The notes under the pieces are model-generated. The model saw only the letters and a list, made by a program, of their open reading frames with translations. It did no database searches and was not told the DNA's origin. A program made the position numbers and the translations under genes. Of a stretch of DNA of 17,025 bases, positions 9,672-17,025 are shown piece by piece (positions within the stretch are counted from its first letter, which is position 1; every line of letters starts with the position of its first letter). Origin of the DNA: Byssothecium circinans (lineage: Eukaryota > Ascomycota > Dothideomycetes > Pleosporales > Massarinaceae); contig ML976998.1 in the NCBI GenBank assembly GCA_010015675.1, positions 376,741-393,765 of the forward strand. Direction: 5' to 3'.

Positions 9672-9727
9672 GCTGCACTTTGACACCCACCACCACATCA
9701 AAACACGCCCTATTTACACCAAATAAA

Positions 9728-11986
9728 ATGCCAAAGATCACGAAGAGCATGTCAACTTACCGATCCAAATGCGAAATTATCGAAAAACACGTTGCGGTGT
9801 TGAAGACTTTGACGCGGCCGAACGTACGCGCATACTGTCGCGATCGCAACATTGATCACCTGCGTAAACGCCTGCAACGCGCGTTCAACGGCCAAAACAA
9901 TAGGTCAACGAGGCCGGCCACCAATAAAAAACTTTCCAATGAGCAGGAGCTTGCCCTTGAACGCTTTTGCGATACGATCGACGATATTGGATATGGTATA
10001 ACAAAGGAGTTGGTGCAGGGCCAAGCAGACGCTCTGTTGGCCGCAGTGCACGAAGGAGATGGCCCACCGCCGCGTGTAGGCGTCAACTGGGCATCTAGAT
10101 GGCTGAATGGCCATATAAAGTACTATAGGACAAAGGCAAAGCCAATTGACCTTGCACGGAAGCTTGCTCAATCGCCGGAAGGCCTTCAAGCCTGGTTCAA
10201 CAAGCTGGCGGAGTACAAACAACGCAGGGCCATTACCGACGCAAACACGTACAATATGGATGAAACAGGCGTGCGTATCAGTGTTGCAAAATCGGCCTAC
10301 GTATACACAAAACGCGGGAGAGATATCCTAATACCTACTGTAATAAACAGGGAGCTCATTTCTCTTGTAGAGTGTTGCGCTGCGGATGGCTGTTCAATTG
10401 CTCCCATGATCATCATTAAAGCAAAGTCAATATTGGAGCACTGGGCCGTAGACCTACCTAGCGATTACCTTATAAACGTTACAGATTCAGGCTACAGCAA
10501 TGACCATACGGCTATGGATTGGATACAGCACTTTAAAAAGATGACCTCAAGCAACATATAGGGGCAGTGGAGGCTCCTACTAATTGACGGCCATGGATCT
10601 CACCTGACGTACGAGTTTGTTGCTTTTTGTGAGAGTCACAAGATACAGCTGTTTACTCTCCCTCCGCACACTACTCACCTCCTTCAACCACTTGACGTAG
10701 GCTGTTTTCAGCCTCTGAAGTGGTATCATGGCCGGACGCTTGATTGGGCCTCACGTACAGGCTCGACGGAAATACGACGGGCAGATTTCTTAGCAGTTCT
10801 CTCACAAATCCGCCAGCAAACGTTCACTGCTCATACAATACGCAGCGGGTGGAGGCGTACAGGCCTATCTCCGTTCTGCCCCGAGCAGGTGATAGGGCCT
10901 TTGAGGGCCCAGGAGGCTATTGATACTGCTGAAAACGCCAATAGGGAGGACGATAACGTAGAGCGGCCCGCTACTCCTACTCTTACGTCCTCCGACGAGG
11001 AGGGTGAGTTGCCTTTGCTCAATAACCTGACGCCCTCCACACGCAGCCGCTTCCTCAATCAACTACTCAACGCGATCGGTACGCCTCAGTTCAAGGAGCT
11101 CTCTACACCGTTTCAAACGCCTCGGCCCCGTATAGCGCCTGGAGATATTGGTTGGAGTACACCAAAGACGGTTCGTACACTTAATTTACAAGAGAAAGCC
11201 GTTGCCTTTACACTCAGGGAGTTGCTGCCGCGTGAGGTGGCGGAGGACGTGATTTCAACACTTAAAGGCAGCTCTGCAATGGCCCGCAACGCAGCAGGCC
11301 TTGAGCAGGCCTTACACCGTACCCAGGCGGCCGAGCACGCTCGTAGTGAGCGTCGTAGGCGTAAAAACCGTACTATCGACATCGGCGGAGGTGCTGTTTA
11401 CGCAGAAGATTGCCGTAAAATGGCTGCTCAGCGGGTGATCAACGAGGCCGCCAAACAAGAAGCAGCGGTGGCCGCTCGTCACCTCCGGGCGCTCAGCAAG
11501 CGTATCAACACCTGGAAAAGGATACGTCCAAATATACGCAACTGGGGTAAGAAGGCAAGCAAGCGTCATGCTGAGGGTCTTACAATTACACAGAATAACG
11601 ATAAGTGGACCTACACTGGCCCCACGATTAAGCATGAGCGCGAGGCTTGGGAGTACAGAGTTGATGACCCCTTACGCGCGGAGATCTTCCAAAGATTGTA
11701 TGAGAACTCCATACAAAGATTGGAAAGCAGAGGCAAGTTTCGGGCAGATCAATCGATCGCTGACGGCCCATACGGCGCTGCTGAGCTTGGTCTGATGGCC
11801 CGCAACTCCATGGACCCATATACAATATTAATACACCAAAAAGGACGCTCTGAAGTTAAGCAGGAGGCAATTGTTCAAGTCCCAGATAGTCAATTTACCG
11901 TACAAGAGACCCAGGTCGTCAGCAGCGACGACGATGAAGGCTACTCAAGTCCATTTGAAGCACCAAATGCAGCAGAAGCTGATTAG
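9728..11986 (+). pseudogene. P transposase: CENP-B-type HTH and DDE_1 domains, one amber stop at codon 305
   Basis: This is the enzyme that would cut and paste element P. The frame is open from 9647, but that ATG lies inside the terminal repeat. The ATG at 9728 (MPKITKSMS) stands outside it with A at -3 and is the better start, giving 752 residues instead of 779. Numbered from 9647: a basic N-terminal region (about 40-90); a CENP-B-like helix-turn-helix (about 95-160, with GITKE and GVNWASRWL); first catalytic Asp205 in NMDETG; second Asp314 in LLIDGHGSH; third Asp350 in QPLDVG, giving DD35D as in pogo/Fot1. The only break is TAG at 10559-10561, between Asp205 and Asp314; the bases fit CAG to TAG at a CpA. 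As it stands the product is a 304-residue fragment lacking two catalytic Asp. The C-terminal ~370 residues are unusual: a Ser/acidic patch (SSDEEGE, 448-454), a basic RRRRKNR (569-575), an Ala/Glu/Lys-rich helical stretch and an acidic tail (SSDDDEG). Fot1-type enzymes are usually about 540 residues, so this is long. Confidence 0.9.
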
Positions 11987-12064
11987 GGCTTCTAAGCAAC
12001 AATTTACATGCGCGATAATGTATTTTACATACAAATTGCTATACAAATCGCATTTCGTTACATT
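11987..12064 (+). other. Short 3' untranslated region of the P transposase
   Basis: These 78 bases separate the TAG stop of the transposase from the right terminal repeat. They are AT-rich, with a small hairpin (ATGTA TTT TACAT) and CAATTT...AAATTG flanking it, and could carry the polyadenylation signal. No AATAAA is present. Confidence 0.4.
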
Positions 12065-12159
12065 TGGCCCATTGAGCATGTTGGCCCATTGAGCTTGTAG
12101 GGCCGTGCGGAGCACGGCCTTTTTCGGAGAAAAATCGATATCGACCGGTAGGGGCCGAG
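12065..12159 (-). repeat. Right 95-bp terminal inverted repeat of P
   Basis: Perfect inverse of 9577-9671 over all 95 bases, ending GGGGCCGAG before TA 12160-12161. That two arms are identical while all neighbouring sequence is mutated supports a recent insertion. Confidence 0.95.
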
Positions 12160-12161
12160 TA

Positions 12162-12390
12162 GGTTAGTTCTAAACTATTAAGAACTATTTAAAACTATAA
12201 GAGGGTGAGGGTAGAGGGTAAACCTAAAGTGTAATAACTAAGTATTTGCTACTATAGCAACTATAGTAAAGCTAGGTATAACGCGAGAACATGTTAAGTA
12301 GATAAAGAGGGTTCTTTTAAGTTGAAGGCTAGTACTTAGTTTATTATATTAAGTAGTAATGTAGATGATAATAAGGATAAAGTTAAATAA
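12162..12390 (+). pseudogene. Element C transposase, C-terminal fragment with ruined zinc knuckle
   Basis: This aligns with the reverse complement of 13145-13370 in element D and ends at TAA 12388-12390, where D has TGA. Around 12255-12297 the CX2CX4HX4C zinc knuckle seen in D is replaced by Tyr at the first two Cys and at the His. Only the last Cys (TGT in AGAACATGT) survives. TGC to TAC/TAT and CAT to TAT are exactly the changes RIP makes. Element C has therefore been mutated more heavily than D. Confidence 0.8.
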
Positions 12391-12394
12391 GTTA

Positions 12395-12453
12395 GTATTA
12401 TTAAGGAAAACTAGCGCGCTTAGTAGGGTAGCGCGCTTAGTAGTACTTTACGT
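12395..12453 (-). repeat. Right terminal inverted repeat of element C
   Basis: The inverse of 1108-1166, ending TACTTTACGT before TA 12454-12455. It contains the duplicated GCGCGCTTAGTAG unit. Confidence 0.85.
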
Positions 12454-12455
12454 TA

Positions 12456-12789
12456 GTTATTTTACTTATATCTAGATTTATAGAATAATAGTTTTATAGT
12501 TATAATTAATAACTAACGTTATACTATTACTTTTACTTAAAATGTTTAGATAGTAGAATACTAATAATCTAATAAAAAGCCTTTATTAAGCTTATTATAA
12601 ATATATATATAGTGTTAGATAGTAGAGACCTAAGAGCATGTAATAAGAAAGTAATAAATTATATATAAAGTAGTAAAGCTTAGGAGAGGCGACTATATAG
12701 GTAGGGGCTAACGCTAGGCTAGAATAGTTAAGTGCTGTTTAGTCTAATATATAGAGTTATATATATAATATATTCCTTTAAGGTTTATA
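12456..12789. other. AT-rich spacer; possible short copia LTR within it
   Basis: No coding signature is seen. A segment 12613-12749 starts TGTTAG and ends CTAATA, which would be TGTTAG/CTAACA if one CpA had become TpA. It lies just beyond the 3' end of the minus-strand copia pol, where a 3' LTR is expected. No second copy is in the window, no target duplication can be checked, and no clear polypurine tract adjoins it, so the LTR reading is weak. Confidence 0.3.
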
Positions 12790-13081
12790 AAGCTTTTAAT
12801 CTTTAATATTTAAGTTATTAAATATATATTAAAATAGTTGATTATTTAAACCGTTAGTAAGTATATTAGCTAGCTAATCTTTTATACTTATATAGTTTAG
12901 GCTTATAATCTTTTCTTATAGTATTTCTTTAACAAAGTAATATTATATATCTATATATTTTATTTTAGAGTAATGTTCTAGATTATTAGCTAAGGCTATA
13001 GCTAGTTAACGATCTATAAATAGATAGAATTTAGTATTAGATTTTTCTAATAGTTTATTTATATTTAGTTAATTATATATA

Positions 13082-13140
13082 ACGTAAAGCACTATCAAAC
13101 CGCGCATACCATCAAACCGCGCAGAATTCCTTGGCAACAC
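13082..13140 (+). repeat. Terminal inverted repeat of D (left in window)
   Basis: Inverse of 14874-14932 with two C/T differences. The internal 16-bp direct repeat is shared with elements C and A. Confidence 0.9.
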
Positions 13141-13144
13141 TAAC

Positions 13145-14851
13145 TCACTCAACTTCATCGTCATTATCGTCCGCATCGCTATCTGAAAATATATACTGAG
13201 TACTAGCCTCCGACTTAGAAGAACCCTTTTTATCTACCTGACACGTTCTCGAGTTATGCCTAGCCTTACCGCAGTTGCCGCAGTGGCGAATACCTAGTTA
13301 TCGCACTTCGCGTTCACCCTCTACCCTCGCCCTCTTATAGTTCTAAACAGTTCCTGACGGTTTAGAACTATTCTAGTCTACTGTAGGACCATACTCTATA
13401 GTACCACCCTTCTAAATATACTTACGCTTGCGTGTTTTTTGCTTAGTTATCACCTAAAGTTGCTGTTTAAGCTCTTTAATACGCGACTTTATAAGCGCAG
13501 TATTATGCAGCACTAACTTAGTGCCTTTAACGAGCTGCGAAAGCCCACCGCGCGCTGTTTGTAGTAACTAAGTAATAGAATCTTGTATAAGCCTTAACTA
13601 TAAGCTAAATTCGCGTGTATTACTTAGAGTTCTTAATTACCATGGCGTCTCTAGTAGTGGGGGTCCTAGTAGGGTGCGTATATGCATATTAAGGTGATTA
13701 AGTACTACCTGCACGTTTAGAGGGACTAGCCCTATTGCCTTAAAGGCCTTTTAATAGTTCTGAACTATAAACACGCTTAAAAACGCGTCTTTAAAGGCTA
13801 GTAGGAACGCTTCCTTATTAATGTAAAAGATGTGTTAGCGCGTTAAGTTCTAAATAGTCTTAAAGTACTTGCGCTTAAGCGGCGAGAATAACACTACATC
13901 GAGCGGCTAAAGGATGTGTAATGAGTGCGCAGGTATATAAAGTGTAATAATTTTATTATCCTTATAATAATCCTTAAAATCCTAATTTAGGTGGCTTTCA
14001 TAGCCATCTAAAATTAGCAACTAATAGACGCTAATAGTTCTTACCTTTGTATGCGCGTTAAAGTGCTTTAACTACGTAAGATTAAGCTTATTAGTCGTCT
14101 ATCTATTCTCTGAAACTAAAAGCTTCTAATTACGTAGTATATTAGCTTCCTAGTACCACGAAGAGATGTAGACGCGTCCTTTGTATATAATAAATAGTAG
14201 GGTGAATGTACTATTTAAATATATACTCTAGATATCTGTCACCTACTCTTTATCACCTAGCTAAATAATAGTAGGCCTTGCTTACCTCTCTAAGCTAGTG
14301 ACTACTTTCATAGAGCTAATAACACCCATCTAAAAGCTAGTCTTATTAAAGTTATGCATATTATTATTATATATGCCATACTTAATTTTAGTGTCCTCTA
14401 TAAGCTTAAACTACGCGCTAAATACCTTAGGATCTTCCTATAGAGCCTTCTAATGATCCTTCGCACGGTTCTAGATAGTTCATAACTATTCTAAATAGTT
14501 CACGAACTATTCTACCTAGTTCTTACCTACCTTCTCTTTACCCTACTCAGCTAGTAGTTTATTCGCTATATCTAATACTTCGCCCAGCGTAGGCGCGAAT
14601 CCTCGCGAATTAAGGTTAAGGATGTATTCAACAATTATCTGGTTCTTAGTTAGGGACAGTTTTGAATAGTTTGGAACTATTTCTGCTCAAAAAGGTATTC
14701 CTTTAGCGCGTTTGTTGAGGACTCGGTCCTTAACGTTAAAGGCTTCAGCAGCGCGTCAGAGGCTTAGAAATTGGCCTCTATTATATGTAGTAAGGGCAAG
14801 CTGAAGTCTACCTTCGTGTTGAAGTGCTTTAGTACGACGTTGTTGTAGCAT
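13145..14851 (-). pseudogene. Element D DDE_1 transposase with C-terminal zinc knuckle, broken by stops
   Basis: The ATG at 14851-14849 and the TGA at 13145-13147 are in one frame, 568 codons apart, near the ~540 residues usual for Fot1. Landmarks from the N-terminus: an HTH region ending in a LGEVLDIANKLL helix, FNKTSF (first Asp changed to Asn, codon 14345-14347), LDGYESH (second Asp, 14006-14008), PLDVV (third Asp, 13898-13900). The second-to-third spacing is 35 residues (DD35D). At the C-terminus is an intact CX2CX4HX4C zinc knuckle (C-G-N-C-G-K-A-R-H-N-S-R-T-C, 13241-13282), followed by an acidic tail (SDSDADDNDDE). Many Trp and Gln codons are TAG/TAA/TGA, but I found no frameshift. The knuckle could add DNA or RNA contact; that is an inference from the family fold. 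Confidence 0.88.
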
Positions 14852-14873
14852 TTTCGCGTTGAAGATAGTGATG

Positions 14874-14932
14874 GTGTTGCCAAGGAATTCTGCGCGGTTT
14901 GATGGTGTGCGCGGTTTGATGGTGCTTTACGT
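14874..14932 (-). repeat. Terminal inverted repeat of D (right in window, transposase 5' side)
   Basis: Ends GGTGCTTTACGT before TA 14933-14934. It lies 22 bases upstream of the transposase ATG, so the promoter must overlap the terminal repeat, as is common in this family. Confidence 0.9.
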
Positions 14933-16189
14933 TATTAATTAAATATATATTCTTTTGTAGCTTCTTTTAGCGCTATATATTTAGCTTTATAACTACTTAA
15001 AGTAGTTGATTTTTATAGTTTACTACCCTAGCTAATAGGAGTATTACTAAATAGAAATAGGTATTTAGTTATAGATTTTTAAGATACTAGATTACCCCCC
15101 TAATCTGCATCTATATAACCTATTAAATTTAGTTTATTATTATTAGATTTAAAATATAAACCTTTCTCTAAGGTTTTATTTAGATATTTAAATATTCTAT
15201 TAACAGCTTTATAGTATTATTTATTAGGATTTAATATATATCTAGTATAGTTGTATACACTAAAGGCTAAATTAGGCCTAGTATGTATAGTTAAATATAT
15301 TAAGCTACCTATATATTATTAATATAGATTTATTTCTTTAGTAGTAGCTATTTCTTTATTCTTTTCTAGTTTTATACCTAATTCTATAGGTGTACTAATA
15401 GGATTTAAAAAATATTTTTTATATTTTTCTAGTATATTCTTTGTATACTTAGTTTATTTTAAATAGATAGATTTATTTATTCTATCTCTAGTTATTTCTA
15501 TTCCTAGAAAGTAGCTAGCTTCTCCTAGATTACTTATTTCTAGTTAAGTAGCAATAGCTAGTTTTAGGTTTATTATATCTATTTTATTTTTACCTAGTAG
15601 TAGTATATTATCTATATAGACTATAATAAATATATCTTTTTCTTTATTTATAAAGACTCCTTATTCTATAAATATAGGATAGTAGCCTAGTTTTTTTAGT
15701 TTATCTTTTAGATATATATACTAAGCTCTAGGAGCTTGCTTTAAGCTATAAATAGCTTTATTTAGTTTATAAACTTTAGTTTTATATTTCTTAAAACTAG
15801 TAGGTTGTTGCATATAGATTTCTATATCTATAAGTGTATTTAAAAAGGCATTTTTAATATCTAATTGCTAGATTTTATAGTCTAGAAAGGCTGCTAGAAA
15901 TAGTAGGAATCTAATAATTTTTATTCTTGTAGTATTTGCAAAGGTTTCTAAATAGTCTAAGCTATACACTTAACTAAATCCTTTTATAACCTATCTAGCT
16001 TTATATTTAGCTATATTATTATTTTAGTCTATTTTAATTTTATAGACCTATCTACCTTTTAAGGCAGTTCTATTACTTAGTAATTTATCTAAATTCTAAG
16101 TTTTTTGTTTTTCTAATTAGCTAATTTCTAGCTCTATAGCTTTTAGCTATTTTTCTTTATTAATACTACTAATAGCTTCTTTATAACTA

Positions 16190-16230
16190 ACGTATTCCCC
16201 CATTGAGCGCGCCAAAATTTCTTAGCAGCG
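16190..16230 (+). repeat. Divergent terminal-repeat-like junction before arm B
   Basis: Starts ACGTATTCCCCCATTGAGCG after TA 16188-16189, exactly where the copia frame stops being recognisable. The CCATTGAGCGCGCC block resembles one unit of the CCATCGAAGCGCGC repeat of arm A's terminus. An end of the same transposon group with one unit deleted is plausible, but the match is imperfect. Confidence 0.4.
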
Positions 16231-16874
16231 ATAATATCTTAATAATAAAGCTAAACCTTAATATTTTCTTTTAAAATGTTAAACCTAGATAGATATGTAT
16301 ATATATTAATAGCTATTAAAATCTTATAGTTATAGCTTACGTAATAAAATAGTTATTAGCCTAAAAGCTACTAGAAGCTAAAACCTACCTTTTACTATAG
16401 ATTAATAGCTAAATATTAGTATTATACTATATAACTTTAAGGACTTACTTATTACTATATTAGTTAATAGCTATTAAAGAGTTTATAGCGTGCGACCTAA
16501 AATTAAGGCTATTATAGAAGGTAGAAAGTAGAGGGTAAGAAAAGTTAGTAATCCCTTTAAATAAAGTTATATATACTAGATATCCTTACTTCCTTCTTAA
16601 GAGGAGAATGCTATATACTAAATAAAGCTATATATAAGTTTAAAGTAAGTAATTACCTCTAATATTAAAAGATCTAGCCTAGGAAGTGTAGAATTTAGAA
16701 AAATTAGACACTGCTTTATATTATAGCTTATATAAGCTATTTTCTTATAGCTAACTATTTATATTACTACTATATGTTTATATAAAGTTTATTAAAAGAA
16801 AGGAAGTAAGAATATCTAGCTAGATAAAATATTTAATTATATTTTTCTAATTTTAGGAATCTCTACCCTCCCTA
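16231..16874 (+). repeat. Right arm (B) of the ~640-bp inverted repeat
   Basis: This is the inverse of 1-640. It begins ATAATATCTTAATAATAAAG and runs to CTACCCTCCCTA. Most differences from arm A are transitions, with some small indels. No reading frame with recognisable content is present. Arm B continues rightward as 16875-17025, for which arm A has no counterpart inside the window. Confidence 0.8.
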
Positions 16875-16911
16875 CGCTAATTCTCTAATAGGTCTAGGCT
16901 GCACGCTATAA
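16483..16911. repeat. 429-bp segment with 17-bp inverted ends inside arm B
   Basis: TTATAGCGTGCGACCTA (16483-16499) and TAGGCTGCACGCTATAA (16895-16911) are inverted copies matching at 15 of 17 bases. Arm A has the inner copy at 374-390; its partner would fall just left of the window. It may be a small non-autonomous element or just the termini of the arm family. No target duplication was found. Confidence 0.35.
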
Positions 16912-17025
16912 TTTTAGTGCTAATAGGTGTATTATATATATATAAACTAGCTCTAAAGTTATTATAACTTATTTAGCTAGTTTAGTAGGTATTTATACGC
17001 TATATACTAAAAGTAACCTAGTATT
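16912..17025. other. AT-rich right edge, nothing recognised
   Basis: Low-complexity TA-rich sequence with no frame or motif that I can assign. It is probably the continuing interior of the arm B element or the copia remnant beyond it. Confidence 0.4.

Larger units (their letters stand above)
9577..12159 (+). mobile_element. Element P: nearly intact pogo-family (Tc1/mariner) transposon
   Basis: 2583 bp bounded by two identical 95-bp inverted repeats (9577-9671, 12065-12159) that begin CTCGGCCCCTACCGG. TA is duplicated at 9575-9576 and 12160-12161. At the equivalent place paralog D reads AGACTAGAATAG, so the empty site had a single TA. Base composition and codon use are near 50% GC with normal CpG content, very unlike the TpA-rich surroundings. 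The element therefore arrived after the main RIP episode or escaped it. It holds one transposase gene on the plus strand with a single in-frame stop. Confidence 0.95.
1108..12453 (+). mobile_element. Element C: Fot1/pogo-type DNA transposon, RIP-degraded and split by two nested elements
   Basis: The ends are inverted repeats of about 59 bp (1108-1166 and 12395-12453), both starting ACGTAAAG and containing a duplicated ACTAAGCGCGC-like unit. TA dinucleotides flank both ends (1106-1107, 12454-12455), as expected for Tc1/mariner/pogo elements. Without the gypsy insertion (2558-9454) and the P insertion (9577-12161), the element is about 1.86 kb, close to paralog D at 1.85 kb. Its transposase reads on the plus strand and aligns throughout with the D transposase. 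Confidence 0.88.
13082..14932 (-). mobile_element. Element D: Fot1/pogo-type DNA transposon inserted in the copia RNase H
   Basis: 1851 bp, bounded by 59-bp inverted repeats (13082-13140 and 14874-14932, 57 of 59 matching) that start ACGTAAAGCAC and carry two tandem CCATCAAACCGCGC units. TA flanks both ends (13080-13081, 14933-14934). The copia frame resumes on the other side, which shows the insertion order. Size, TA duplication and the DDE_1 gene fit the Fot1/pogo group. It is RIP-mutated but less than element C, and it shows the unoccupied sites for the gypsy and P insertions. Confidence 0.92.
12790..16189 (-). pseudogene. pol: Ty1/copia pol remnant (RT and RNase H), split by element D
   Basis: Read on the minus strand, the frame starts at SYKEAISS (about 16185). 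It goes through QLDIKNAFLN (codons down from 15867), the start of the copia RT fingers/palm; Y-I-D-N at 15607-15618, where copia RT has YVDD (last Asp changed to Asn); and the RNase H block KAKYIALKEATK near 14950-14988. All these motifs are in one frame. After element D (13082-14932) the RNase H continues at 13081 with IALANNLEHYSKIKYIDI, a classic copia signature, and fades out near 12790-12830. TAG/TAA codons are frequent. Integrase, gag and the 5' LTR are missing; they should lie to the right, beyond the interruption at about 16189. Inactive. Confidence 0.9.

Noticed and set aside
9856..10222. Minus-strand and alternate open frames within the P transposase
   Set aside because: Shadows of a well-supported plus-strand gene in GC-rich sequence; no motifs.
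10540..10565. The TAG at 10559 as part of an intron 3' splice site (ATATAG/GG)
   Set aside because: The coding sequence on both sides is continuous in family motifs (up to FKKMTSSNI, then GQWRLLLIDGH). No plausible GTRNGT donor with branch site lies in between without deleting conserved residues.
11548..11580. GTAAGAA as an intron donor in the 3' half of the P gene
   Set aside because: The frame is open through it and no branch site plus acceptor at a normal fungal intron distance is convincing.
12613..12749. Firm call of a 137-bp copia 3' LTR
   Set aside because: Only the TGTTAG/CTAATA ends and the position support it. There is no second LTR in the window, no polypurine tract and no target duplication.

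Overview
The window looks like an AT-rich, gene-poor repeat block from a filamentous ascomycete (Pezizomycotina). It is extremely rich in TpA, and recognisable retrotransposon and transposase frames run for kilobases with Gln and Trp codons turned into TAG/TAA and Cys turned into Tyr. That is the footprint of repeat-induced point mutation (RIP, mainly CpA to TpA). No ordinary host gene, tRNA, rRNA or CRISPR array is visible. The species cannot be named from this sequence.

The layout is a nest of transposons. (1) The oldest recognisable layer is a Ty1/copia pol remnant on the minus strand (about 12790-16189). (2) A Fot1/pogo-type DNA transposon, called D here (13082-14932, 59-bp terminal inverted repeats, TA target duplication), is inserted in the copia RNase H. 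(3) A related Fot1/pogo-type transposon, C (1108-12453), lies to the left. It is more heavily mutated and split twice: by a complete Ty3/gypsy chromovirus (2558-9449, two 486-bp LTRs, perfect 5-bp duplication CTACG) and by a GC-richer, nearly intact pogo-family element P (9577-12159, two identical 95-bp inverted repeats, TA duplication). Paralog D has both sites unoccupied, which confirms both insertion points. (4) Arms of about 640 bp in opposite orientation (1-640 and 16231-16874) bracket the nest, and the left arm runs off the window edge.

P is the youngest layer. Its transposase reads through 779 codons with one in-frame TAG at 10559-10561, in a CpA-to-TpA context, between the first and second catalytic Asp. 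The gypsy element keeps gag zinc knuckle, protease, RT, RNase H, integrase and chromodomain signatures, with pol in a single frame. A TTTTTTA heptamer sits in the correct phase at the gag-pol overlap. The most unusual item is an antisense frame between the gypsy pol and the 3' LTR (8449-8877, minus). It encodes a Cys array that matches Zn2Cys6 spacing at five of six positions, followed by a coiled-coil-like segment.

Nothing here works as an operon. Each gene serves, or once served, its own mobile element. Only P is close to functional.
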